The position numbers and the translations under genes are program-made. A stretch of DNA of 64,000 bases from Leifsonia sp. Root227. Its GTDB lineage: Bacteria > Actinomycetota > Actinomycetes > Actinomycetales > Microbacteriaceae. The notes below the pieces were generated by a model that saw nothing but the letters and a program-made list of their open reading frames with translations, ran no database searches and was not told the DNA's origin. The stretch lies in the NCBI RefSeq assembly GCF_001428745.1, contig NZ_LMIO01000003.1:434001-498000 (forward strand), written 5' to 3'. This document shows positions 36,072-43,893 of the stretch, piece after piece. Within the stretch, counting starts at the first letter, position 1, and the number at the start of each line of letters is the position of its first letter.

Positions 36072-37034
36072 ATGACCGAACCCACCAGCCGCCGTCCCGT
36101 CTACCTCGACTGCGACACGGGCATCGACGATGCGCTCGCCATCGCCTACCTGCTGGCGTCTCCCGAGATCGAGCTGGTCGGGATCGGCACGGTCAGCGGC
36201 AACGTCAGTGCCGCCCAGGCAGCGGACAACACGCTGCGCATCCTGGCGCTCGCCGGACGAGGGGACATCCCGGTCGCCGTCGGCTCGCACGACGCGCTGG
36301 CCCGCGCGTTCGACGGGGGAGCGGAGCACGTGCACGGCGGCAACGGGATCGGCGGCGTCGAGCTCCCGGACACCGATCTGACACCGATCGCGGAGTCGGC
36401 TCCCGAGTTCCTCATCCGGCTCGCGGAGGAGCACGCCGGGCGCCTCGAGGTCATCACGATCGGGCCGGTGACCAACATCGCCCTCGCTCTGCGCCTCGAC
36501 CAATCGCTGCCCGGCCGCGTCGCCGCCGTCACGGCGATGGGCGGAGCGGCCTTCGCATCCGGGAACGTCACGCCGGTGGCGGAGGCGAACATCTGGAACG
36601 ACCCGGAGGCGGCGGCCGTCATGCTGTCCGCGCCCTGGCCGCTCACCCTGGTGCCGCTGGATGTGACCGTGGAGAACACCTTCGAGGAGGAGCACCTCGC
36701 CGGCCTCCTCGCGGCGGAGAAGCCGCTGGCCCGTGCGGTCGGCGCGATGCTCGGCTACTACTTCGACTTCTACGTCGACCTGTACGGCCGCCGTGCCAGC
36801 GCCCTGCACGACCCGCTCGCCGCCGCCATCGCGGTCGGCGCGATCCTGCCGACCAACGCGCCGCTGGTCGACGTCGTGGTGGATGCGACGGCAGGCCCGG
36901 CGCGCGGCCAGACCATCTGCGACCTGCGCGGCCAGCGCCTCGGTCCGGTCGATCAGCCGGGCGCGCACATCCGCGTCGTCCTCGGCACCGACCGCCCCCT
37001 CGACGCTCACCTGCTCGAACGCCTGCTCGCGTAG
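36072..37034 (+). CDS. Ribonucleoside hydrolase
   Basis: It hydrolyses the N-glycosidic bond of nucleosides. The calcium-binding signature VYLDCDTGIDDALA opens the protein. Further family blocks are GIGTVSGNVSAAQAADNT, VITIGPVTNIALAL, TAMGGAAFASGNVTPVAEAN and a C-terminal RRASALHDPLAAAIA with the catalytic His region. The start is ATG 36072, five bases after GGAG. A GTG at 36066 is possible. The length of 320 aa is normal. It ends five bases before the palindromic element at 37039. The neighbouring LacI-controlled nucleoside hydrolase is a diverged paralogue. Confidence 0.92.
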   Translation: MTEPTSRRPVYLDCDTGIDDALAIAYLLASPEIELVGIGTVSGNVSAAQAADNTLRILALAGRGDIPVAVGSHDALARAFDGGAEHVHGGNGIGGVELPDTDLTPIAESAPEFLIRLAEEHAGRLEVITIGPVTNIALALRLDQSLPGRVAAVTAMGGAAFASGNVTPVAEANIWNDPEAAAVMLSAPWPLTLVPLDVTVENTFEEEHLAGLLAAEKPLARAVGAMLGYYFDFYVDLYGRRASALHDPLAAAIAVGAILPTNAPLVDVVVDATAGPARGQTICDLRGQRLGPVDQPGAHIRVVLGTDRPLDAHLLERLLA

Positions 37035-37038
37035 CCAT

Positions 37039-37106
37039 CGAGCCGGGACTTGTGCACACGACACGCCGTCTCGACGCGGCGTGTCGCGTGCATAACTCCC
37101 GGCTCG
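37039..37106. repeat. Long palindromic element A (convergent gene end)
   Basis: A near-perfect 68-bp palindrome. Outer arms CGAGCCGGGA and TCCCGGCTCG and inner arms CGACACGCCG and CGGCGTGTCG pair perfectly, with only a few mismatches between. It lies between two convergent genes, and its left half is nearly identical to element B at 41659. It probably acts as a bidirectional terminator or REP-like element. Confidence 0.75.
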
Positions 37107-37107
37107 C

Positions 37108-38184
37108 TTATGTGGGGGTGGCGGTGGAGCCCCGGGGGATGAAGGTGGCGACGAGGTCGGCGGGAGTCGCGGGGGCGGCGCCAGCGGCAGGCGCCGCCGC
37201 TGCGCCGGCGGCCGCGGCGAGGGCGCCATCCGTCGCGGACGGCGCGTCGATCTGCGCGGCGAGGCGGCGGGCCGCCGCGCGGCCGAGCGGCTCGCCCGGC
37301 AGGCGCACCGTCGTCAGCGGCGGCGCCGTCACGCGCGAGTACGGGAGGTCGTCGAACCCCGTCACCGCCACGTCGCCCGGCACGGACAGCCCGGCCTCGC
37401 GCGCCGCCTCCAGCACGCCGTACGCGTGCGTGTCGGTCGCGCACACCACCGCGGTCACGACCTCCGCACGCCACTGCGGCCACGCGGAGGCGAACGCCGT
37501 GGCCGCCGCGCCCAGCTCGATGATGCTGCGGGCAGCATCCGGTGCGCTCACGGACATCCCGTTGCGTGCGGCGGCAGCGGTGAGCTGTTCCCGGCGGAGC
37601 TGGAAGGTGCGGGTGCCTGTGATGCTGTCCAGGTAGCCGAGCGCTCGGTGGCCACGGGATGCGAGGTGCGCGGCGAGCTGGTCGATCGCGTCGCGCATGT
37701 CGTAGTTGACGGCGGCGACGTCGGTGCGCAGCTCCGGCGCATCCAGCACCACCAGGGGCACGTCGTCGCCGAGTTCGTCGAGGAATTCGTCCGAGGGCGC
37801 ATCCACAAGGTACCCGGCGGGCCGGAGCCCGGCGAAGCGGCGGACGTCGGATGCGGACGGCTGCACCCCGCTCTCCGTCACAGAGAGCACGAGCTGGAAG
37901 CGCGGACCGAGCTCCTGCTCGATGCCCTGGATCACCGAGCCGAAGAAAGGATTGGAGAGGTCGGGTGCGACCAGCACCACGAGGTCGGAACGTCCGCGCG
38001 CGAGCGCGCTCGCCCCCTGATCCACCACGTAGCCGAGCTCAGCCACGGCCGCACGCACCCGCTCGATGTTCGCGGGGGAGACCCGGCCGTCCGTCTTGCC
38101 GTTGAGCACGAGCGACACCGTCGCGATCGAGAGCCCCGCGTGCGCGGCCACCTGCGCGGCGGTCACTCTGGATGGTCGGGGCAT
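37108..38184 (-). CDS. LacI-family transcriptional repressor
   Basis: A LacI HTH with hinge: VTAAQVAAHAGLSIATVSLV, LNGKTDGRVSPANIERV. A periplasmic-binding-like effector domain follows (VVLVAPDLSNPFFGSVIQGI, RGHRALGYLDSITGTRTFQL, VAVTGFDDLPYSRVTAPPLT). An Ala/Pro-rich insert (about 320-345) sits just before the C-terminus. The promoter TTGACG-16-TACGAT ends six bases before the ATG, so the message is likely leaderless. An imperfect operator overlaps the -35. It is divergent from nucleoside hydrolase, MFS transporter and ribokinase genes and is the obvious regulator of that set, probably responding to a nucleoside or ribose. Confidence 0.92.
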   Translation of the reverse strand: MPRPSRVTAAQVAAHAGLSIATVSLVLNGKTDGRVSPANIERVRAAVAELGYVVDQGASALARGRSDLVVLVAPDLSNPFFGSVIQGIEQELGPRFQLVLSVTESGVQPSASDVRRFAGLRPAGYLVDAPSDEFLDELGDDVPLVVLDAPELRTDVAAVNYDMRDAIDQLAAHLASRGHRALGYLDSITGTRTFQLRREQLTAAAARNGMSVSAPDAARSIIELGAAATAFASAWPQWRAEVVTAVVCATDTHAYGVLEAAREAGLSVPGDVAVTGFDDLPYSRVTAPPLTTVRLPGEPLGRAAARRLAAQIDAPSATDGALAAAAGAAAAPAAGAAPATPADLVATFIPRGSTATPT

Positions 38185-38190
38185 ACCTCG

Positions 38191-38218
38191 ATCGTATCGG
38201 CGCCCGATTTAACGTCAA
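38191..38218 (-). promoter_or_regulatory. lacI-type gene promoter (leaderless)
   Basis: On the minus strand, -35 TTGACG (38213-38218) and -10 TACGAT (38191-38196) are 16 bp apart. The -10 ends six bases before the ATG at 38184, so RNA should start at or next to the start codon. The -35 is covered by the left operator. Confidence 0.65.
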
Positions 38219-38249
38219 GCGCTTAACGTGATAAGCATTAAGCGCTTAA
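38212..38249. promoter_or_regulatory. Two LacI-type operators
   Basis: TTAAGCGCTTAA (38238-38249) is a perfect 12-bp palindrome with the central CG typical of LacI-family sites. ACGTCAAGCGCTTAACGT (38212-38229) is a second copy with one mismatch pair. Their centres are 23 bp apart, about two helical turns, in the gap between the divergent repressor and the nucleoside hydrolase. Confidence 0.8.
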
Positions 38250-38276
38250 CTCATCCCCCGACGAAGTGGAGCCCCC

Positions 38277-39233
38277 GTGACAGATACGGGCAAGAAAATC
38301 ATCCTCGACTGCGACCCAGGGCACGACGACGCCATCGCGATGCTGCTGGCGCACGGGAACCCGGACATCGACCTCCTCGCGGTCACGACGGTGGTCGGCA
38401 ACCAGACCCTGCCGAAAGTCACCCGCAACGCCCTCGCCGTCGCCGAGATCGCCGGCATGATCGGCGTCCCGATCGCCGCGGGCGCCACCCGCCCGCTGGT
38501 GCGCACCATCGAGAACGCGCCGGAGATCCACGGCGACTCCGGCATGGACGGCCCCGTCCTCCCCGAGCCGACCATGCAGGTGGATGCGCGTCACGCGGTC
38601 GACCTCATCATCGACACGATCATGGCGCACGAGCCGGGCACGGTCACCCTGGTGCCGACCGGCGGCCTCACCAACATCGCCCTCGCCGTGCGAAAAGAGC
38701 CGCGCATCGCTGAGCGGGTCAAGGAGGTCGTGCTCATGGGCGGCGGCTACCACATCGGCAACTGGAGCGCCGTCGCCGAGTTCAACATCAAGATCGACCC
38801 GGAAGCCGCGCACATCGTCTTCAACGAGAGCTGGCCGGTGGTGATGGTCGGCCTCGACCTCACCCACCAGGCGCTCGCCACGCCCGACGTCGTCAAGGCG
38901 ATCGCGGCGGTCGGCACGAAGCCGTCGCAGTTCGTCGTCGAGCTGCTCGAGTTCTTCGGCCACACCTACAAGGAGTCGCAGGGCTTCGACGCCCCGCCCG
39001 TGCACGACCCGTGCGCCGTCGCGTACGTGATCGACCCCAGCGTCGTGCGCACCGTCAAGGTGCCGATCGACATCGAGCTCACCGGCACGCTCACCCTCGG
39101 GATGACCGTGGCCGACTTCCGCGCGCCCGCGCCGGACGACTGCACCACCTGGGCGGCGACCGAGCTCGACCACGAGCGCTTCTGGGCACTCGTCGTGGAC
39201 GCCCTCGAGCGCATCGGCGAGGTGCAGGCATGA
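38277..39233 (+). CDS. Ribonucleoside hydrolase (LacI-controlled)
   Basis: The signature IILDCDPGHDDAIAML is intact. The further blocks TTVVGNQTLPKVTRNALAVA, MVGLDLTHQALATPDV, VTLVPTGGLTNIALAV and FDAPPVHDPCAVAYVI give the catalytic and calcium residues of the RihA/RihB type. GTG start at 38277 with GGAG upstream. Its stop overlaps the MFS gene start (ATGA at 39230), so the two are coupled. With the ribokinase downstream, the set would cut imported nucleosides into base and ribose and phosphorylate the ribose. Operators at 38212-38249 place it under LacI control. Confidence 0.93.
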   Translation: MTDTGKKIILDCDPGHDDAIAMLLAHGNPDIDLLAVTTVVGNQTLPKVTRNALAVAEIAGMIGVPIAAGATRPLVRTIENAPEIHGDSGMDGPVLPEPTMQVDARHAVDLIIDTIMAHEPGTVTLVPTGGLTNIALAVRKEPRIAERVKEVVLMGGGYHIGNWSAVAEFNIKIDPEAAHIVFNESWPVVMVGLDLTHQALATPDVVKAIAAVGTKPSQFVVELLEFFGHTYKESQGFDAPPVHDPCAVAYVIDPSVVRTVKVPIDIELTGTLTLGMTVADFRAPAPDDCTTWAATELDHERFWALVVDALERIGEVQA

Positions 39234-40678
39234 GCAACGTGACCGCATCCACCGGACCCGGCGCATCCACCAGCGCACGCACCGGCCGCACCAGCGGCGG
39301 CAAGAGCCTCGCCGCCCTGACCGCGGCGCTGCTCGCCGCCTGCGTCGCCTTCCAGCTCAACGCGAGCATGCTGAGCCCCGTGCTCGTCACCATCGCGCAC
39401 GAACTGAAGACCGACGACGCCTCCGTCGGCCTCTCGCAGACGATGTTCTTCACACTCGCTGCGCTGTTCTCGCTGTTCCTGCCGCGACTGAGCGACATCG
39501 TCGGCCGCAAGCGCATCCTGATCGGGATGCTCATGGTGATGATGCTCGGAAGCATCGTCGCAGCCCTGGCCGTCAACCTGCCGATGCTGTACGTCGGCCG
39601 CGCCATCCAGGGGGTGTCCGGTCCCGTCGTGCCGGTGTGTCTGCTGATGCTGCGCGCCGAGATCTCCGACCCGAAGAAGTACGGCGCGGCGATGGGCCTG
39701 CTCACCGCGGTGAACGGCGGGATCGCCGGCATCGACGCCATCGCGGGCGGCTGGCTCGCCACCACCCTCGGCTTCCGCTCGGTGTTCTGGGTGATCGCGG
39801 TCGTCTCCGTGGTCGCCGTCGCGCTGGTGCTGTGGTGGGGTGTCGAGTCGAAGCCGTCCGCAGGGACGCGGATGGACTGGTGGGGCGTCATCCCGTTGGT
39901 CGTCTCGATCGGCGCGCTGCTCATGGCGCTCAACGAGGCAGGCAAGCTCGCCGCGGCGAACTGGGCGCTCGTCATCGGCGGGATCGTGCTGTCGCTCGTC
40001 GCGTTCGTGGTGTTCTGGTTCGTGGAGAAGCGCATCAGGGAGCCGCTGGTGCCGCCGAAGTACCTGCGCCAGCGCAGCACCTGGGCGCTGCTGGTCACCA
40101 CCCTGCTGACGATGACGGGCGTCTTCGCCGTCGTCAACGGACTCGTCACCTCGCTCGCGCAGAACGGCGACGCCGGGTTCGGGATGCAGGCGGACCTCGC
40201 TTCCCTGGCGTTCCTCACCCCGTACGCGATCGTCGGCTGGATCGTCGGGCCGTTCGCAGGACGCCTCGCGCCGACGCTCGGCTACCGCACCGTGCTGCGC
40301 GTCGGCCTCGTCGGAAGCATCGTCGCCACGCTCATCATGGCGTTCGTCGGCGTGCACTCGCTTCCGGTGCTGATCATCGCCACCGTGCTGATCGGCGTCT
40401 GCTACGCGGGCATCGCTAACATCATGCTGAACGGCCTCGGCATCGTGCTGTCTCCCGCAGACAACCCCGGGTTCCTGCCCGGCCTCAACGCCGGAGCGTT
40501 CAACCTCGGTGCCGGCCTCAGCTTCGCGCTGCTGCCCGTGCTGCAGGTGGTCCTCAGCCCGGCCGGAAGCACCTCCACGGTCGGCTACAGTGCCGGGATG
40601 CTCGTGGGGGCGGCGATCACGGTCGTCGCGCTCGCGGTATCGTTCCTCATCCCGAAGCCCGCGACGGCCGAGGCGTGA
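39230..40678 (+). CDS. MFS transporter (probable nucleoside uptake)
   Basis: A multi-spanning major facilitator of 482 aa, with roughly 13-14 hydrophobic segments. The loop 2-3 motif appears as PRLSDIVGRKRILIGM. VGRAIQGVSGPVVPV and a GGWLATTLGFRSVFWVIA stretch resemble the DHA2/EmrB group, although here the context points to nucleoside import. It starts inside the stop of the nucleoside hydrolase gene (ATGA overlap) and is followed by ribokinase 26 bp later. Substrate is inferred from that operon and not from sequence. Confidence 0.88.
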   Translation: MSNVTASTGPGASTSARTGRTSGGKSLAALTAALLAACVAFQLNASMLSPVLVTIAHELKTDDASVGLSQTMFFTLAALFSLFLPRLSDIVGRKRILIGMLMVMMLGSIVAALAVNLPMLYVGRAIQGVSGPVVPVCLLMLRAEISDPKKYGAAMGLLTAVNGGIAGIDAIAGGWLATTLGFRSVFWVIAVVSVVAVALVLWWGVESKPSAGTRMDWWGVIPLVVSIGALLMALNEAGKLAAANWALVIGGIVLSLVAFVVFWFVEKRIREPLVPPKYLRQRSTWALLVTTLLTMTGVFAVVNGLVTSLAQNGDAGFGMQADLASLAFLTPYAIVGWIVGPFAGRLAPTLGYRTVLRVGLVGSIVATLIMAFVGVHSLPVLIIATVLIGVCYAGIANIMLNGLGIVLSPADNPGFLPGLNAGAFNLGAGLSFALLPVLQVVLSPAGSTSTVGYSAGMLVGAAITVVALAVSFLIPKPATAEA

Positions 40679-40704
40679 CCAGAGGAAGATGAGAGGGTTG
40701 TGGA

Positions 40705-41622
40705 ATGACTGACTCCGGCATCCTGATCGTCGGCTCGCTGAACGCCGACCTCGTCGTCCGCACCGACCGCTTCCCCGGACCGGGGGAGACGGTGCGCGGC
40801 TCTGAGCTTGCGACCCTGCCGGGAGGCAAGGGTGCGAACCAGGCGGCGGCTGCCGCGCTGCTCGGAGGTGACGTCCGGATGCTCGGAGCGGTCGGCGCCG
40901 ACGCGCACGGCGAACTGCTGACCGGTTCGCTGCGCCGCGCAGGCGCCGACGTCGACGGCGTGCGCCTGATCGACGGTGTCGCCACCGGCACCGCGATGAT
41001 CACGGTGAACGCGGACGGCGAGAACACGATCGTCGTCAGCCCCGGCGCGAACGACCGGCTGACCGCCGACGACGTGCGGGGGAGCGACGAGTTCTCCGGG
41101 TGCGCCGTGCTCGGGCTCTGCCTGGAGATCGACACCTCGGTGGTGCTGGCTGCTTCACAGCGGGCCGGTGCGGACGGCGCGACCGTGCTGCTCAACCTCT
41201 CGCCGTACGCGGAGGTGCCGGAGGAACTGCTCGCGGCGACGGACGTGCTGCTCGTCAACGAGCACGAGGCGTCGACGCTGCTCGGCGTCGATGTGGAGTC
41301 GGTGGATGCGGCGGAGGTCGCCTCCCGGCTCGCCGGTCGCGGCATCCGGCGTGCCGTCGTCACGCGCGGCTCCGAGGGCGCACTCGTCTTCGACGACGGC
41401 GAGAGCGCGACGGTCCCTGCCGTCCCTGTCACCGCGGTCGACACCACGGGATGCGGCGACGCGTTCATGGGGGCCCTCGCGCTGCGTCTGGCCGCAGGCG
41501 ACGCGCTGGTCCAGGCGGCCGCCTTCGCCGCCGCCGTCGGCGCATACGCGGCCACCGGCCACGGCGCCCAGTCCTCCTACCCCACCCTCGCGGCCTTGGA
41601 GGCCTTCCGCGCCACCCGCTAG
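40705..41622 (+). CDS. rbsK: Ribokinase (PfkB family)
   Basis: It phosphorylates ribose released by the nucleoside hydrolase. PfkB signatures are both present: LPGGKGANQAAAAALLGGDV near the N-terminus and VDTTGCGDAFMGALALRLA near the C-terminus with the catalytic Asp. The ribokinase start SLNADLVVRTDRFPGPGET is typical. 305 aa. It is the last gene of the LacI-controlled row and ends 36 bases before palindromic element B. Another PfkB sugar specificity cannot be ruled out, but the context makes ribose most likely. Confidence 0.92.
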   Translation: MTDSGILIVGSLNADLVVRTDRFPGPGETVRGSELATLPGGKGANQAAAAALLGGDVRMLGAVGADAHGELLTGSLRRAGADVDGVRLIDGVATGTAMITVNADGENTIVVSPGANDRLTADDVRGSDEFSGCAVLGLCLEIDTSVVLAASQRAGADGATVLLNLSPYAEVPEELLAATDVLLVNEHEASTLLGVDVESVDAAEVASRLAGRGIRRAVVTRGSEGALVFDDGESATVPAVPVTAVDTTGCGDAFMGALALRLAAGDALVQAAAFAAAVGAYAATGHGAQSSYPTLAALEAFRATR

Positions 41623-41658
41623 CCCCACCCGCGCAGCTCGCCTCAGCCGCGCAGCAAG

Positions 41659-41716
41659 CGAGCCGGGACTTGTGCACGCGACACGCCGTCGCGCAGTGTG
41701 CACAAGTCCCGGCTCG
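41659..41716. repeat. Long palindromic element B (convergent gene end)
   Basis: Outer arms CGAGCCGGGACTTGTG and CACAAGTCCCGGCTCG pair perfectly over 16 bp, and pairing continues for about five more base pairs inward. The first 32 bases match element A (37039) with one difference, while the right half is different. It sits between the convergent ribokinase and acidic-protein genes. Confidence 0.75.
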
Positions 41717-41767
41717 ATTGCTGCGAGAGGGGCCTGGAGGGGAACGGGCGGCGAGGGGCGGGGCGGG

Positions 41768-42103
41768 TCAGGCGTCGGGGTCGGTCGCGGCGTCGGGGGC
41801 GTCGGGGTCGGCGTCGACGTCGGCGGCGGAGGCGTGCTCGTCGTAGACGGGGGAGGCCTCGCTGGGCGAGCCACCGGTGGGGCCGTCGTTGCCGTCGCCC
41901 GCGCCTGGCCAGACCGTCTCGCCGGCGACCGCATCCGTAGTCACCAGGTCGTCGGCGAAGTCGGCGGCCGCGATCGGGTCGTTGGCCGCGTAGTCGACGT
42001 CGCCGTCGGCCGGGTCGACCCAGCCGGCCGTGTCGCCGGCGTCTGCGTCGCCGAGCAGGTCGTCGTCGAGGCCGTCGATGCCATCGTCCGGGATGCGGTC
42101 CAT
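41768..42103 (-). CDS. Very acidic hypothetical protein (111 aa)
   Basis: More than a quarter of the residues are Asp (GLDDDLLGDADAGDTAGWVD and a DVDADPDAPDAATDPDA tail). There is no hydrophobic core, signal or motif, so the protein is probably disordered. AAGGGAATCACC before the ATG is an acceptable ribosome site. It lies behind a strong terminator for the upstream DsbA-like gene, so it needs its own promoter. Similar acidic small proteins are common in this group of bacteria, but their role is unknown to me. Confidence 0.7.
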   Translation of the reverse strand: MDRIPDDGIDGLDDDLLGDADAGDTAGWVDPADGDVDYAANDPIAAADFADDLVTTDAVAGETVWPGAGDGNDGPTGGSPSEASPVYDEHASAADVDADPDAPDAATDPDA

Positions 42104-42195
42104 GGTGATTCCCTTCGCCGTCGGAGTGCTGATGCAGCGAACGCTACACCGCCACGTAGGAACCGAGAAGGCGGAGGAACCCGTCGCGGAACGAC

Positions 42196-42226
42196 GAAGC
42201 GCCCGGTCGGGAAGACCGGGCGCTTC
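42196..42226 (-). terminator. Strong hairpin terminator after the DsbA-like gene
   Basis: GAAGCGCCCGGTC (42196-42208) and GACCGGGCGCTTC (42214-42226) form a perfect 13-bp stem with a GGGAA loop. It lies 15 bases beyond the stop of the minus-strand thioredoxin-like gene. There is no long T tract, as is usual for actinobacterial hairpin terminators. Confidence 0.8.
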
Positions 42227-42241
42227 TGTCGGGCGAAAGCC

Positions 42242-43150
42242 CTACTTCTTGGGTGCCGGCGTCGGGAAGGTCACGCTTCCGCTGCTGCCTGCGTCGTTGA
42301 CCGCGGTCTGCACGAACGATGCGAACGTGGTGGCGTCCGTGAAGCCACCGGAGTAGCGCTGTCCGTTCACGAACACGGTCGGCGTTCCGAAGCCGCTCGG
42401 ACCGCGCAACTGCGAGTCGGCGACCGCGGAGGTGGTGCGGTTCGTGACGAACTTCGCGAACCGCTGATCGTTCACGCAGTCGGTGATCTGCTGGGACGAC
42501 ACCCCGGCGCCCTTGAACAGCTTCAGGATCTCCGCGTTCGTGAGACCCGACCCTGTCTGTTCATCCGGTTGGTTGGCGAACAGGGCGCTGTTGACGTCGA
42601 AGAACTTGTCCGGCTGGTAGTTCGCCACGCACGACGCGGCGGCCGCGGCCCTGGTCGAGTACTTCTTGTTGGTCGAGGAGTCGAGGATGGCGACGGGGTG
42701 GATCTCCAGGGTCGCTTGGCCGTCCGCCATCCACTTCTTCATCTGGTCGGAGTTCGTGGTCTCGAACTGGTCGCAGTACGGGCACTGGTAGTCGAGCCAG
42801 ATCTGGATGTGCGCCGTCTTGCCGTCGAGCGTCTGCTTGGTGGGCGTCGGGTCGGCGCCCTTCGCGATCGCCGGCGTGGTCACCGCCTTGTCCGATGCCG
42901 TGAGCAGGATGCCGCCGCTGAGCATGTTCTTCGGGTTGGCGACGTTGTTGGCCGCGCTGACCCCGGCGAAGATGAACCCGCCGACGATGGCGAGCACCGC
43001 GACGATCCCGACGATCACGGAACCCTGCACGATGATCTTGCGACGCTTGGCCTTCTTGGCGGCTTCCTCGCGCATGAGGCGAGCGTGTTCCCTCGCCTCT
43101 TCTCGGCGGTCGCGTTTATTCGGCCCCGAAGCGCCCCTGCCTGTTGCCAT
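42242..43150 (-). CDS. Membrane-anchored DsbA-like thioredoxin protein
   Basis: A basic cytoplasmic N-terminus (KRDRREEAREHARLMREEAA) and one membrane segment (KIIVQGSVIVGIVAVLAIVG, about 39-62) anchor an extracytoplasmic thioredoxin fold. The redox centre CPYC is at 123-126 (IQIWLDYQCPYCDQFE). The cis-Pro region is SGFGTPTVFVNGQRYSGG. A DsbA-type helical insert holds two further Cys (AASCVANYQPDKFFD, ITDCVND). It probably oxidises or isomerises disulfides of secreted proteins. I used ATG 43150. ATGs at 43165 and 43168 are possible alternatives, as none has a strong ribosome site. Confidence 0.88.
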   Translation of the reverse strand: MATGRGASGPNKRDRREEAREHARLMREEAAKKAKRRKIIVQGSVIVGIVAVLAIVGGFIFAGVSAANNVANPKNMLSGGILLTASDKAVTTPAIAKGADPTPTKQTLDGKTAHIQIWLDYQCPYCDQFETTNSDQMKKWMADGQATLEIHPVAILDSSTNKKYSTRAAAAASCVANYQPDKFFDVNSALFANQPDEQTGSGLTNAEILKLFKGAGVSSQQITDCVNDQRFAKFVTNRTTSAVADSQLRGPSGFGTPTVFVNGQRYSGGFTDATTFASFVQTAVNDAGSSGSVTFPTPAPKK

Positions 43151-43266
43151 TCGGCTCAATCCCATCAACGGTGAACAGTTCCTTGACGATGTTATTGGCT
43201 GAATGCTTTGAAGGGGCTGTGCCGGTGCCGTACCGTTGCAGGGGTGCGAGACGAAGGTGAGCGACT

Positions 43267-43893
43267 GTGACGGCTGCGAAAGCTGAAGAGCCGGGAGGCT
43301 CCGGCAGCGGAACAGCCGGCCTCGAATACGCCGAGCGCCTGCGCAGGCTCGACAACTCCTGGTGGAGGAGGACGCTCAACGTCCAGGCGCCGTACCGGTA
43401 CAACATCCGGCACATGCACCTCGGCAGGGTGCTGGACATCGGATGCGGTCTGGGCCGCAACCTCGCGCACCTCGGCAACAACGGGGTCGGCGTCGACCAC
43501 AACCCGGAGTCGATCGCCACCGCCCGCGCCCGAGGCCTCACGGCGTTCACGAGCGAGGAGTTCCCGCACACCGAGTACGCGGTGCCCGGAGCGTTCGACG
43601 CCGCCCTCGTCGCCCACGTGGTCGAGCACCTCGACCCCGATTTCGCCGTCGACCTCATCCAGAGCTATCTGCCGTACATCCGTTCCGGCGGCCAGGTGGC
43701 GTTCATCACGCCCCAGGAGCGCGGATACGCCAGCGACTCGACGCACGTCACGTTCGTCGACTTCGACGGTTTGCGCGCCCTGAGCGTGAAGCTCGGGCTG
43801 ACCCCGATCCGCCAGTACTCGTTCCCGTTCCCGCGCGCGGCGGGCAAGGCGTTCCCGTACAACGAGTTCGTGATGCTGGCGCGCAAGCCGTAG
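43267..43893 (+). CDS. Class I SAM-dependent methyltransferase
   Basis: A Rossmann methyltransferase with motif I VLDIGCGLGRNLAHLG, the acidic ribose-binding VGVDHNPESI, and motif IV-like DAALVAHVVEHLDPDF, as in methyltransf_11/UbiE-like proteins. The substrate is unknown. GTG start at 43267 behind GAAGGTGAG. A tiny eight-codon frame (GTG 43244 to TGA 43270) overlaps this start and is preceded by a TACCGT box seven bases away, which could couple translation. The gene ends directly at the convergent NlpC/P60 gene. 208 aa. Confidence 0.88.
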   Translation: MTAAKAEEPGGSGSGTAGLEYAERLRRLDNSWWRRTLNVQAPYRYNIRHMHLGRVLDIGCGLGRNLAHLGNNGVGVDHNPESIATARARGLTAFTSEEFPHTEYAVPGAFDAALVAHVVEHLDPDFAVDLIQSYLPYIRSGGQVAFITPQERGYASDSTHVTFVDFDGLRALSVKLGLTPIRQYSFPFPRAAGKAFPYNEFVMLARKP

